A stretch of DNA of 44,128 bases from Aestuariivirga sp. (lineage in GTDB: Bacteria; Pseudomonadota; Alphaproteobacteria; Rhizobiales; Aestuariivirgaceae), in contig NZ_JADCDA010000004.1 in NCBI RefSeq assembly GCF_020252405.1, positions 1 through 44,128 of the forward strand, given 5' to 3'. The position numbers were made by a program, and so were the translations under genes. The notes beneath the pieces were generated by a model. The model did not search any database, was not told the DNA's origin, and was given only the letters and a program-made list of their open reading frames with translations. Positions within the stretch are counted from its first letter, which is position 1; each line of letters opens with the position of its first letter. This document shows positions 1-10,734 of this stretch, piece after piece.

Positions 1-124
1 CCCTTGTGGGGAGGGATTAAGGGTGGGGGTCCCCGGGCTCAGGTCTTTGAGAATTGGACTCGTGGGCCCCCCACCCCTACCCCTCCCCACGAGGGGGAGG
101 GAAATCCTAATGGAGTCAATTGAC
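1..124. repeat. Repeat family C, copy 1 (cut by window edge)
   Basis: A G/C-rich block with a long imperfect inverted repeat: a GGGTGGGGG arm near 24-32 pairs with a CCCCCACCC arm near 70-78. The same block, about 80% alike by eye, returns in the same orientation at 29423-29568 and includes a shared GGGGTCCCCGGGCTCAG core and a shared end (TGGAGT(C/G)AATTGACC). The left end lies outside the window. No coding potential is visible. Confidence 0.75.
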
Positions 125-292
125 CGCCCGCCGCTCTAATTATATGATGTAATGTATGTTTTTCTGATCAGGCGATCCTATGTGATCGGAACATTCGCAA
201 TGGGTGAAGCCGCCACACAATCCTGGCAAATGCCATTGAACCAATTTATGGCTTCTGCCCCTGGTTCAACTGGCGCTGCGGCGTCAAAGCGA
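125..292. other. Gene-free stretch before acnA
   Basis: No gene is visible. Around 155-213 there is a decayed palindrome (TGATCAGGCGATC ... GTGATCGGAACAT) that resembles the second half of repeat family A. The acnA promoter could be anywhere from here to 420, but no convincing -35/-10 pair was found. Confidence 0.4.
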
Positions 293-395
293 TTTAAGCA
301 GTTTCAGGTCAATTGAACACCGGTTGACCGTCGAAAATGCGACCGGGCAAAGAGATAGAGCAGGTTTCGATTCCACTGAACCGAAACCTGCTCTA
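293..395 (+). repeat. Repeat family B, copy 1
   Basis: About 100 bp made of two hairpins. The first pairs GGTCAA with TTGACC. The second pairs AGAGCAGGTTTCG with CGAAACCTGCTCT and is perfect over 13 bp. The same element lies at 24644-24745 in the opposite orientation, and its first half at 40933-41002. This copy ends 25 bp before the acnA ribosome binding site, so it would be transcribed in the acnA leader if the promoter lies upstream of it. Confidence 0.8.
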
Positions 396-430
396 GAAGG
401 GCGGCATCCCATTCCCGATGGAGGCCTCCC

Positions 431-3130
<2,700 letters not shown>

Positions 3131-3205
3131 ACACCCGCACGCATTCGTGAACGGCCCGAACGGCTCGTGAGTGGCGCCCGCGGGCCTCCCGCGGCATAAG
3201 GGGGC

Positions 3206-3949
3206 ATGAAAAAAGTGCCTCACATCAACCGCCGCCGCTGCCTTGCCCTTGGGGCCGGCGTTGGCGTTTCGCTGATGGCGGGGCGGGCCGCGGCGGCTTG
3301 GCCCATCGATGTGGTGGTGGAGCTGTTCTCGAGCCAGGGCTGCAATTCCTGTCCGCCGGCCGACAAGCTGCTCGCCGAGCTGCACGGCAAGCCGGGCGTG
3401 CTGGCGCTGACCTTTCATGTCGACTACTGGGACTATCTCGGCTGGAAGGACACGCTGGCCGGGCCTGACTTCTCGCGGCGCCAGTATGACTATGCCAAGG
3501 CGCGCGGCGACATGGATGTCTATACCCCGCAGATGATCGTCAATGGCCAGAAGCAGATGGTGGGCAGCCAGCGCTCCGAGGTCTTCGCGGTGCTGGAGCA
3601 GTCGCGCATCAGGCCGTGGCCGGTGGCGCTGAGCATCGCCGACAAGGGCAAAGAGCTGGTTTTCGAGGCGGGAGCAGGCCAGGGCGAGGCAACACTCTGG
3701 GTGATGCCCATTCTCGACCGGATCTCGGTGAAGATCGAGAAGGGCGAAATGGCGGGGCGCGAGGTGAGCTACACCAATGTGGTGCGCAAGCTGGCGCCCG
3801 CCGCGATGTGGTCGGGTTCCGCCACGCGGCTGTCACTGCCCAAGGACGGGTTGCTGACGCCCGATGCCACGGGATGCGTGGCGCTGCTGCAGACGGGCAA
3901 GGTGGGCCCGGTGCTGGGTGCGGCCGCCTGGGGCCGCGTGGTCAGCTGA
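3206..3949 (+). CDS. Secreted DUF1223 thioredoxin-fold protein
   Basis: A 247-residue exported protein of the DUF1223 family, whose function is unknown. Residues 1-31 look like a signal peptide: a basic start with RRR at 9-11, a hydrophobic stretch and an AAAA-type cleavage region, possibly Tat-compatible. The mature part starts with VVVELFSSQGCNSC, where C46 and C49 form a CxxC motif as in thioredoxin-like folds, followed by HVDYWDYLGWKD, typical of the family. A purine-rich AAGGGGGC lies directly before the ATG. It sits 75 bp after acnA on the same strand, so co-transcription is possible, and is convergent with asd. A redox role in the periplasm is inferred only from the CxxC. Confidence 0.85.
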   Translation: MKKVPHINRRRCLALGAGVGVSLMAGRAAAAWPIDVVVELFSSQGCNSCPPADKLLAELHGKPGVLALTFHVDYWDYLGWKDTLAGPDFSRRQYDYAKARGDMDVYTPQMIVNGQKQMVGSQRSEVFAVLEQSRIRPWPVALSIADKGKELVFEAGAGQGEATLWVMPILDRISVKIEKGEMAGREVSYTNVVRKLAPAAMWSGSATRLSLPKDGLLTPDATGCVALLQTGKVGPVLGAAAWGRVVS

Positions 3950-4015
3950 TCGCCGCGGAAAGGCGCTGCGGCGTCAACCCATCCGCAACGTCACGCCGCG
4001 CCCGTGCGCAACGGC

Positions 4016-5053
4016 TCAGGCGGCTTTCTTGATCAGCCCGCGGTTGATCAGGCTCTCCGCGATCTGCACCGCGTTGAGCGCCGCGCCCTTGCGCAGATTG
4101 TCGGAAACCACCCACAGGTTAAGGCCGTTCTCGACCGTCGCATCCTCGCGGATGCGCGAGATGAAGGTGGCGAAATCGCCCACGCATTCGACCGGCGTGA
4201 TGTAGCCGCCGTTTTCGCGCTTGTCGATCACCATGCAGCCCGGCGCCTCGCGCAGGATGTCGCGCGCCTCATCGGCCGAGATCGGCGTTTCGAACTCAAT
4301 GTTGACGGCTTCCGAATGGCCCACGAAGACGGGCACGCGCACGCAGGTTGCGGTGAGCCTGATCTTGGGGTCGACAATTTTCTTGGTCTCGGCCACCATC
4401 TTCCACTCTTCCTTGGTGTCGCCCGAATCCATGAAGACGTCGATATGCGGAATGACGTTGAAGGCGATCTGCTTGGTGAACTTCCTCGGCGTGGGCTGAT
4501 CAGTGACGAAGATGCCCTTGGTCTGGTTCCACAGCTCGTCCAGGCCCTCCTTGCCGGCGCCCGACACCGACTGGTAGGTGGCCACCACCACGCGCCTGAT
4601 CCTCGCCACGTCATGCAACGGCTTCAGCACCACGACGAGCTGGGCGGTGGAGCAGTTGGGATTGGCGATGATGTTGCGGCGGTTGGGGCGGGCCATGTAG
4701 TCGGCCAGCACATGGGCGTTCACTTCCGGAACGACGAGCGGCACGTCCGGCTCGTAACGCCAGCAGGAGGAGTTGTCGATCACAATGCAGCCAGTGGCGC
4801 CGATCCTTGGCGACCAGTCCTTCGACACGGCGGAGCCCGCCGACATGAGGCAGAAATCGGCCCTGGAGAAATCGAACTGCTCAAGGTCCTGGCACTTCAG
4901 CGTCCTGTCGCCGAAGGAGACCTCCACCCCCATCGACTTGCGCGAGGCGATGGCGTGCACCTCATCCACCGGAAACTGTCGCTCCTCGAGGATCGACAGC
5001 ATTTCCCGGCCCACATTGCCCGTGGCGCCGACGACCGCAACCTTGTAACCCAT
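4016..5053 (-). CDS. asd: Aspartate-semialdehyde dehydrogenase
   Basis: Reduces L-aspartyl-4-phosphate to aspartate semialdehyde with NADPH, the branch point for lysine/diaminopimelate, threonine and methionine. The 345 residues match the family. Visible features are the NADP-binding GATGNVG at 9-15, the catalytic C134 in NPNCSTAQ, QSVSGAGKEG, and a conserved histidine in the VFVGHSEAV motif. The start at 5053 is preceded by AGGAGACAGAAA. In many Rhizobiales asd lies close to leuB and leuD; here leuD is 22 kb away beside argC, so that grouping is broken. Confidence 0.96.
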   Translation of the reverse strand: MGYKVAVVGATGNVGREMLSILEERQFPVDEVHAIASRKSMGVEVSFGDRTLKCQDLEQFDFSRADFCLMSAGSAVSKDWSPRIGATGCIVIDNSSCWRYEPDVPLVVPEVNAHVLADYMARPNRRNIIANPNCSTAQLVVVLKPLHDVARIRRVVVATYQSVSGAGKEGLDELWNQTKGIFVTDQPTPRKFTKQIAFNVIPHIDVFMDSGDTKEEWKMVAETKKIVDPKIRLTATCVRVPVFVGHSEAVNIEFETPISADEARDILREAPGCMVIDKRENGGYITPVECVGDFATFISRIREDATVENGLNLWVVSDNLRKGAALNAVQIAESLINRGLIKKAA

Positions 5054-5344
5054 TTTCTGTCTCCTGATAGCCGTCCAGCCCGCCCCCCGCGAGCGCGCCC
5101 GCTCCGCTTTCGGGCAAAAAGGGGGTTACACCTTCCTCCCCCTCAGGGCGGAAGGCCGGGGGAGAAGGCTCACGCCGTTTTTATCGTTTTCGTGCGTTTC
5201 ACGGCCAAGGCAAAGCGCTGATGCCCCGCGGAAGCGGCGCAGCTGAAACCAGCGATGGCGGCAAAAAGGGCCATGGCCCGCCTGATGTCCTGCCTGTTTG
5301 TATCCAAACGGGCTTTAGCCGCCGGGGGAGCGATAGTCAACCTG
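5054..5344. other. Gene-free stretch upstream of asd
   Basis: No supported gene. Open frames here cross the neighbouring repeat and have no ribosome binding site or family resemblance. The asd promoter should be in this stretch, but no clear elements stand out. Confidence 0.5.
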
Positions 5345-5457
5345 GAGCATGATCCGCAAAAGTGGAACCACTTTTGCAATAAGATCATGCTCAATCTTTT
5401 GATCTGGGGCATGTTCTTACCGATCAGGTGATTCCACCTGATCGGACCATGCGCTAA
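5345..5457 (+). repeat. Repeat family A, full copy (modules A1 and A2)
   Basis: Two palindromic modules joined by a short linker. A1 starts GAGCATGATCCGCAAAAGTG and folds back to TTTTGC...GATCATGCTC. A2 pairs CCGATCAGGTG with CACCTGATCGG and ends GCGCTAA. The architecture is the same as the copies at 21566, 31671 and 36792. It lies between the convergent 3' end region of dihydropyrimidinase and the upstream side of asd. Confidence 0.85.
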
Positions 5458-5652
5458 CAACTTCCGCGGCAGCGGGTAGCTTCAGTCGCAGGTCAAATTG
5501 CAAGCAAACCACAGCCGCCGCCCCGCTTTCCTGCAAAAGCGAAGACTTCACACGACGTGGTCGGAGCCCGAAATCAATGGCTGGAAAATTGTTCACGGGG
5601 TGCGGCTTATCCAATCAATGAGGGCGCCCACGCCGGCCTCCCTTGAGATTTC
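5458..5652. other. Gene-free stretch after dihydropyrimidinase
   Basis: No gene, repeat or convincing terminator was recognised in this stretch, which is the 3' flank of the dihydropyrimidinase gene. Confidence 0.4.
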
Positions 5653-7107
5653 TTACGGCACGATATCGGGGCGCGGCACCGGCTTTGGCTGCGTCAGGCC
5701 CTTCCAGATGGCGTTGGCGACGTTCACCGGCGCATTGGGTTCGCGGCGGACGAATTCGCCGTCGCCGGGCCTGGCGCGCATGTCGCCCTCGGTCCAGGCG
5801 ATCCGCCCGCGCGAGAACACGGTGCGCGGCACGCCGGTGCAGGTGTAGCCTTCGAAGACGTTATACTCGATGCGCGACACCTGATTCCCGGCGCGGATGG
5901 TCTTGGTGGCTTTGGGGTCCCAGATCACGAGGTCGGCATCGGAGCCCACGCGCACCGCACCCTTCCTCGGATACATGTTGAGGATGCGCGCGATGTTGGT
6001 GGAGGTCGCGGCGACAAACTCCTCCCTGGTGAGGCGGCCGGTGTTGACGCCGGCATTCCACAAGACCGGCAGCCGGTCCTCGAGGCCGCCCGTGCCGTTG
6101 GGAATCTTGGTGAAGTCGCCCAGCCCATTGCGCTTCTGTTCGATGGTGAAGGAGCAGTGATCGGTGGCCACCACCGACAGCGTGCCGGACTGGAGCCCCG
6201 CCCACAGCGAATCCTGGTGCTTCTTGTTGCGGAAGGGCGGGCTCATCACGCGGCCCGCGGCATAATCCCAGTCCTTGTTCTGATATTCGGAATCGTCGAG
6301 CACAAGATACTGAACCAGCGGCTCGCCGAACACGCGCTGGCCGGCCTGTTTGGCGCGGCGGATGGCATCATGCGTCTGCTCGCAGGAAACATGCACGATA
6401 TAGAGCGGGCAGCCCGCCATGTCGGCGATCATGATGGCGCGGTTCGCCGCCTCGCCCTCGACTTCCGGCGGGCGCGAATAGCTGTGGCCCTCGGGCCCCG
6501 TCACACCGCGCGCCAGAAGGTCGGCCTGCATGCGCGCCACCACATCGCCGTTCTCGGCATGGACCAGCGGCAGGGCGCCCAGCTGCGCGCAGCGGCGGAA
6601 GGAATTATAGAGCTCGTCGTCATTCACCATCAGCGCACCCTTGTAGGCCATGAAGTGCTTGAAGGTGTTGATGCCATAGGTCCTGACCACGGTTTCCATC
6701 TCGTCGTGGATCTGGGCCGACCACTGCGTCACCGCCATGTGGAAGGAATAATCCGCGCAGGCCTTCTCGGCCTTGTGGCGCCAGGCCTGATAGGCGGCGA
6801 GCATCGATTCGCCCGGAGCCGGAATGCAGAAGTCGACGATCATCGTGGTGCCGCCGGAGAGGCCTGCCTTGGTGCCCCACTCGAAATCATCGGCGGAGAC
6901 CTTGCCCATGAACATCAGTTCCATGTGGGTGTGCGGGTCGATGCCGCCCGGCATGACATAGCAGCCGCCGGCATCCACGATCCCGGCCCCCGTGGGCGCG
7001 TCCAGTTTCTCTCCGATGGCGGCGATCTTGCCGCCGTCGATCAGCACGTCGGCGCGCTGCGAGAGGTCATGGTTCACGACGGTGCCGCCGCGGATCAACG
7101 TGCTCAT
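5653..7107 (-). CDS. hydA: Dihydropyrimidinase (hydantoinase family)
   Basis: Zinc amidohydrolase of 484 residues that opens the ring of 5,6-dihydrouracil or dihydrothymine, the second step of reductive pyrimidine breakdown. Metal ligands are all present: H59 and H61 in DPHTHME, carboxylated K150 in FKHFMAYKG, H183 in VHAENGD, H239 in VHVS and D316 in ATDHCSF. The start ATG at 7107 has AAGGAGA upstream. It follows the substrate-binding protein gene of an importer on the same strand, with a terminator-like hairpin between them, and a RutR-like regulator sits at the far end of the unit. That context favours dihydropyrimidinase over allantoinase or a hydantoinase of other specificity. Dihydropyrimidine dehydrogenase and beta-ureidopropionase genes are not in the window. 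Confidence 0.92.
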   Translation of the reverse strand: MSTLIRGGTVVNHDLSQRADVLIDGGKIAAIGEKLDAPTGAGIVDAGGCYVMPGGIDPHTHMELMFMGKVSADDFEWGTKAGLSGGTTMIVDFCIPAPGESMLAAYQAWRHKAEKACADYSFHMAVTQWSAQIHDEMETVVRTYGINTFKHFMAYKGALMVNDDELYNSFRRCAQLGALPLVHAENGDVVARMQADLLARGVTGPEGHSYSRPPEVEGEAANRAIMIADMAGCPLYIVHVSCEQTHDAIRRAKQAGQRVFGEPLVQYLVLDDSEYQNKDWDYAAGRVMSPPFRNKKHQDSLWAGLQSGTLSVVATDHCSFTIEQKRNGLGDFTKIPNGTGGLEDRLPVLWNAGVNTGRLTREEFVAATSTNIARILNMYPRKGAVRVGSDADLVIWDPKATKTIRAGNQVSRIEYNVFEGYTCTGVPRTVFSRGRIAWTEGDMRARPGDGEFVRREPNAPVNVANAIWKGLTQPKPVPRPDIVP

Positions 7108-7129
7108 GGCTGCTGTCTCCTTGAACGAA

Positions 7130-7171
7130 GGGAAAGAAAAGGGCCCCCTCCACGGTGGAGGAGGCCCCCGC
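7130..7171 (-). terminator. Intrinsic terminator or attenuator after the importer
   Basis: On the minus strand a G/C-rich stem (GGGGGCCTCCTCCAC pairing with GTGGAGGGGGCCC, one mismatch or bulge) is followed directly by CCTTTTCTTT. It starts 4 nt after the TAA of the substrate-binding protein gene and ends about 20 nt before the dihydropyrimidinase start. It would end or reduce transcription between importer and enzyme genes of the same direction. Confidence 0.75.
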
Positions 7172-7174
7172 CGA

Positions 7175-8173
7175 TTACTGCAGGGTCTTGGCCTTGTCGG
7201 TCACGGCCGAGGTCCACGCGCCTTCCGGCTTCTTGGTGATGACCGGGTCGGAGCCGCCCTTCATCAGGGTCTCGACCGTGCGCCCGGCGGCGGCCGCGTC
7301 CAGCGTGCCGTCGGAGCCTTCGGTGAGCTTGTTCACCTCTCCCATCATGCGCTTTTGGTGATCGATGGTCTGGGCGCCGGACGCGTCGTTGTCGAGAACG
7401 ATCTGGGCTGCCTCGTCGCCATTGGCGCAGGCATAGTCCCAGCCCTTCATCGAGGCCTTGACGAACTTGGCCATGGTCTCGACGAAGGCCGCGTCCTTCA
7501 GCTTGTCCTCGAGCACGTAGAGGCCGTCCTCCAGTGTCGCCACACCCTGGTCCTCATACTTGAAGGTGATGAGCTCCTCGGGCTTCATGCCCGCCTCGAT
7601 GAGCTGCCAGTATTCGTTATAGGTCATGGTCGAGATGCAGTCCGCCTGCTTCTGCAGGAGCGGGTCGACGTTGAAGCCCTGCTTGATGACGGTGACGCCA
7701 TCCGGCCCGCCATTGGTGGAGAGGCCGAGCTGGCTCATCCACGACAGGAAGGGATATTCGTTGCCGAAGAACCACACGCCCAGCGTCTTGCCCTTGAAGT
7801 CAGCAGGCGTCTTGATGCCGGTGTCGACGCGGCAGGTGAGCATCATGCCTGAGCGCTTGAAGGGCTGGGCGATGTTGACCACGGGCGAGCCCCTTTCGCG
7901 GGTGGCGAGCGCGGAGGGCATCCAGTCGACGACGACATCAGCGCCGCCGCCCGCCAGCACCTGCTGGGGGTTGATGTCCGGGCCGCCCGGCAGGATGGTC
8001 ACCTCAAGGCCTGCGTCCTTGTAATAGCCCTTGGCGGCGGCCACGTAGTAGCCGGCGAACTGCGCCTGCGTCACCCACTTCAGCTGCAGCTTCACGGCTT
8101 CGGCCATGGCGGCCGGGCCGCTCGCCAGCAGCACGCCCGCGGCGGCTGCGGCCATCAGAAGTTTCCTCATCAT
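7175..8173 (-). CDS. ABC transporter substrate-binding protein, NMT1/THI5-like
   Basis: Periplasmic binding protein of 332 residues. Residues 1-25 are a signal peptide (MMRKLLMAAAAAG...AMAEA). The mature part begins LQLKWVTQAQFAGYYVA, followed by AKGYYKDAGLEVTI and GGADVVVDWM, which is the NMT1/THI5 pattern of binding proteins for pyrimidine-like ligands and related small molecules. The open frame runs upstream to 8491, but the signal peptide and GGAGACAGGG before 8173 fix the start. It is the last gene of the importer set and lies next to dihydropyrimidinase, so uracil, thymine or a dihydropyrimidine is the likely ligand (inference). Hydroxymethylpyrimidine or riboflavin precursors are alternatives known for relatives. 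Confidence 0.9.
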   Translation of the reverse strand: MMRKLLMAAAAAGVLLASGPAAMAEAVKLQLKWVTQAQFAGYYVAAAKGYYKDAGLEVTILPGGPDINPQQVLAGGGADVVVDWMPSALATRERGSPVVNIAQPFKRSGMMLTCRVDTGIKTPADFKGKTLGVWFFGNEYPFLSWMSQLGLSTNGGPDGVTVIKQGFNVDPLLQKQADCISTMTYNEYWQLIEAGMKPEELITFKYEDQGVATLEDGLYVLEDKLKDAAFVETMAKFVKASMKGWDYACANGDEAAQIVLDNDASGAQTIDHQKRMMGEVNKLTEGSDGTLDAAAAGRTVETLMKGGSDPVITKKPEGAWTSAVTDKAKTLQ

Positions 8174-8202
8174 CCCTGTCTCCTCCAGTTTTGAGTTGCC
8201 GC

Positions 8203-8973
8203 CTACTGTCTGTAGGACGGATGCCAGAAGGTCACCCGGCGTTCGAGGAACACCAGAAGACCGTAGAAGGCCGAACCCGTGATGGCAGCCACCGCGATCC
8301 CGGCCCAGACCATGTCCAGCCCCAGTCTGCCAACTTCCGTCGAGATGCGAAAGCCCATGCCGACAATGGGCGTGCCGAAGAATTCGGCAACGATGGCGCC
8401 GATCATGGCCAGGGTGGAATTGATTTTGAGCGCATTGAAGATGAAGGGCATGGCGGCGGGAAGCCTGAGCTTCACCAGCGTCCGCCACCACGAAGCGCCA
8501 TAGCTGCGCATGAGGTCGCGCTCCAGATGGCCCGAGGCCTGAAGCCCCGCCACGGCGTTGATGAGCATGGGGAAGAATGTCATGACCACGACCATCGCCG
8601 CCTTGGAGGGCCAGTCAAAGCCGAACCACATGACGAGAATGGGCGCCACGCCCACGATGGGAAGGGCCGCCACCAAATTGCCGAGCGGCAGCAGCCCGCG
8701 CTTGAGGAAGGGAATGCGGTCGCACAGCAGCGCCACGAGGAAGCCCGCCGCCGAGCCGATGATCCAGCCGGGGATCACCGCGCGAACCACCGTCTGCCAG
8801 AAGTCGATCCACAGGATGGGGAGCGAGGTGATGAATTTGGCCCAGATCGCCGAAGGTGCGGGCAGCAGCACGGCGGGCACGCCGAAGCCCCTCACCACCG
8901 CCTCCCACAGGATCAGCACGCCGATGCCGAACAGCACGGGGTAGAGAATGTCGGAGATCCGCCACGTGCTCAC
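8203..8973 (-). CDS. ABC transporter permease (first)
   Basis: Inner membrane permease of 256 residues, of the BPD_transp_1 type that partners NMT1/TauA-like binding proteins. Several hydrophobic helices are visible, for example around 12-35, 62-85 and 95-118. The EAA-type loop that contacts the ATPase is in the middle (SYGASWWRTLVKLRLPAAMP). It starts with GTG at 8973, overlapping the stop of the preceding permease by 4 nt (GTGA), so the two are translationally coupled. It forms a heterodimeric channel with the next permease in the list. Confidence 0.9.
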   Translation of the reverse strand: MSTWRISDILYPVLFGIGVLILWEAVVRGFGVPAVLLPAPSAIWAKFITSLPILWIDFWQTVVRAVIPGWIIGSAAGFLVALLCDRIPFLKRGLLPLGNLVAALPIVGVAPILVMWFGFDWPSKAAMVVVMTFFPMLINAVAGLQASGHLERDLMRSYGASWWRTLVKLRLPAAMPFIFNALKINSTLAMIGAIVAEFFGTPIVGMGFRISTEVGRLGLDMVWAGIAVAAITGSAFYGLLVFLERRVTFWHPSYRQ

Positions 8974-9872
8974 GGACGCACCCCCATGCGCTTCAGCGTG
9001 ACGCGCTCAAGCACGCCGACGAGCCAGACCAGCGCCGCGGCAAGGAAGGACCCCATGAACAGCGCGGCCCAGATCTGCACCGTCTGCCCATAGTAGGAGC
9101 CCTGCAGCAGGCGCGCGCCGATGCCGGCAATGGCGCCCGTCGGCAATTCGCCCACAATGGCGCCGGTGAGCGCAATGGCCACCGCCACCTTGAGAGACGC
9201 GAACAGGAACGGCACGGAGGCCGGGAAGCGCAGCTTCCACAGCACCTGGGATGTGGATGCATGATAGGTGCGCATCAGGTCAAGCTGCATCGCCTCCGGC
9301 GAGGTGAGGCCCTTCACCATGCCGATGGTGACGGGAAAGAAGCACAGATACATCGAGATCAGCGATTTCGGCACCAGCCCGGTGAAGCCGACCGATCCCA
9401 GCACCACGATCACCATGGGCGCGATGGCGAGGATGGGGATGGTCTGTGACGCGATGATCCACGGCATCAGGCTCTTCGACAGGAACTTCGAATGCACGAT
9501 GGCAATGGCCAGAGCGATGCCCAGCAGCGAGCCCAGCACGAAACCCAGCAGCGTGGAGGAGAGCGTCACCCAGCCGTGATAGATCAGCGATTTCGGCATC
9601 CACGGCGCCACGGTGAAGATGCTCTTCCACAGCTCCCGCGCGATCTGGTGCGGGGCGGGGATGACTGGCCGCGCCTCGTTCCAGGAGAAGGCGAGGACAT
9701 TGGCGAGCCCGCCACCCGCCGCTTCGATCTTCGGCCCGGCGATCACCCAGTTCATGGGGATGGCGGCGATGTACCAGGCAAGCAGGATGCACAGGCACAC
9801 GACCGTCACGGGGAAGGCATTTCCCTTCTCGCGGTCCACGGGCTTCGCCGCGATGGCGGGTGCGGCGCTCAC
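8970..9872 (-). CDS. ABC transporter permease (second)
   Basis: Inner membrane permease of 300 residues, partner of the permease at 8203-8973. It has an N-terminal hydrophobic helix near 20-45, an about 60-residue periplasmic stretch, then five or more helices. The ATPase-contact loop reads TYHASTSQVLWKLRFPASVP. The GTG start at 9872 directly follows the TGA of the ATPase gene (TGAGTG), indicating coupled translation. The N-terminal part before the permease domain is longer than in its partner. Confidence 0.9.
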   Translation of the reverse strand: MSAAPAIAAKPVDREKGNAFPVTVVCLCILLAWYIAAIPMNWVIAGPKIEAAGGGLANVLAFSWNEARPVIPAPHQIARELWKSIFTVAPWMPKSLIYHGWVTLSSTLLGFVLGSLLGIALAIAIVHSKFLSKSLMPWIIASQTIPILAIAPMVIVVLGSVGFTGLVPKSLISMYLCFFPVTIGMVKGLTSPEAMQLDLMRTYHASTSQVLWKLRFPASVPFLFASLKVAVAIALTGAIVGELPTGAIAGIGARLLQGSYYGQTVQIWAALFMGSFLAAALVWLVGVLERVTLKRMGVRP

Positions 9873-10649
9873 TCAGTCCTCATAGCTGTGCCCGGCTTTC
9901 AGCCCCTCGCGCACGCGGTGAGCGAGGCTCAGGAACTCAGGCGTCTCGCGAATGTCGAGGGTGCGGTTCTTCGGCAGGTTGGTCTCGATCACGTCGATGA
10001 TGCGGCCGGGCCGCGGGCTCATCACCACGATCCTGGTGGAGAGGAACACCGCTTCCGGAATCGAATGGGTGACGAACACCACCGTTTTCCCGGTGCGGTC
10101 CCACAGTTCCAGCAATTGCTGGTTCAGCTTGTCGCGCACGATCTCGTCCAGCGCGCCAAAGGGCTCGTCCATCAGCAGGAGCTTGGGGTCGAAGGCCAAG
10201 GCGCGGGCGATCGACACGCGCTGCTGCATGCCGCCCGACAGTTGCCAGGGATATTTCTTCTCGAAGCCGTTGAGGTTCACGAGCTCGAGGTTCTTGGCGA
10301 TCCGCTCAGCCGCATGATCGAGGCCCATGATTTCGAGCGGCAGCCCCACGTTGCGCTCCACCGTGCGCCACGGATAAAGTGCCGGCGCCTGGAAAACATA
10401 GCCATAGGCGCGCTTGAGGCGGGCCTCCCGCGGGGTCATGCCATTGACGGTGATCGAACCGGAGGTGGCCTGCTCGAGATCCGCGATGACGCGCAGCAGC
10501 GTGGTCTTGCCGCAGCCAGAGGGGCCGATGAAGGACACGAAGCCGCCGTCCTCGACCTCCAGATTGACCTTGGACAGCGCATAAACGGGCGCATCCGCCG
10601 TCTGGAATACAAGGCTCAGCTCGCGCGCCGAAATGACCGGGCCCGCCAA
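9873..10649 (-). CDS. ABC transporter ATP-binding protein
   Basis: Cytoplasmic ATPase of about 258 residues driving the importer. It has Walker A GPSGCGKTT, the signature LSGGMQQR, Walker B LLLMDEPF and a switch histidine in VTHSIPEA. The frame is open up to an ATG at 10715, but that ATG lies inside the RutR-like operator. A TTG at 10649 has GGGAGGAG at ideal spacing and gives a start just before the conserved ISARELSLVF, so TTG is taken as the start. It is the first gene of the importer unit. Its relatives serve nitrate, taurine and pyrimidine-type importers. Confidence 0.9.
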   Translation of the reverse strand: MAGPVISARELSLVFQTADAPVYALSKVNLEVEDGGFVSFIGPSGCGKTTLLRVIADLEQATSGSITVNGMTPREARLKRAYGYVFQAPALYPWRTVERNVGLPLEIMGLDHAAERIAKNLELVNLNGFEKKYPWQLSGGMQQRVSIARALAFDPKLLLMDEPFGALDEIVRDKLNQQLLELWDRTGKTVVFVTHSIPEAVFLSTRIVVMSPRPGRIIDVIETNLPKNRTLDIRETPEFLSLAHRVREGLKAGHSYED

Positions 10650-10698
10650 CTCCGCTCCTCCCTCAGGTCCGTTGTTGCTTATGCGAAGGCTATCCGCT

Positions 10699-10716
10699 CT
10701 TGACCAGACGATCAAG
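10699..10716. promoter_or_regulatory. RutR-type operator between importer and regulator
   Basis: The palindrome CTTGACCAGACGATCAAG matches the RutR consensus TTGACCA-NN-TGGTCAA at 12 of 14 defined positions. It lies in the 85-bp divergent gap, about 50 bp before the TTG start of the ATPase gene and 18 bp before the regulator ATG. A TTGATC hexamer on the minus strand inside it could be the -35 of the importer promoter. Known from the family: RutR releases DNA when it binds uracil or thymine. That it acts here is inferred. Confidence 0.78.
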
Positions 10717-10734
10717 AATTAACAAGGTGGCCAC

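Noticed and set aside
5345..5457. Repeat clusters considered as CRISPR
   Set aside because: Copies are kilobases apart, palindromic, and not separated by regular spacers; no cas genes are present.
5170..5614. Two short frames between asd and dihydropyrimidinase
   Set aside because: They run through a family A repeat and lack ribosome sites and family features.
8174..8491. N-terminal extension of the substrate-binding protein frame
   Set aside because: It overlaps the permease gene and precedes an obvious signal peptide with its own ribosome site.
9492..10703. 403-codon plus-strand frame over the importer genes
   Set aside because: Antisense to the ATPase and permease genes, His/Arg-rich composition typical of shadow frames.
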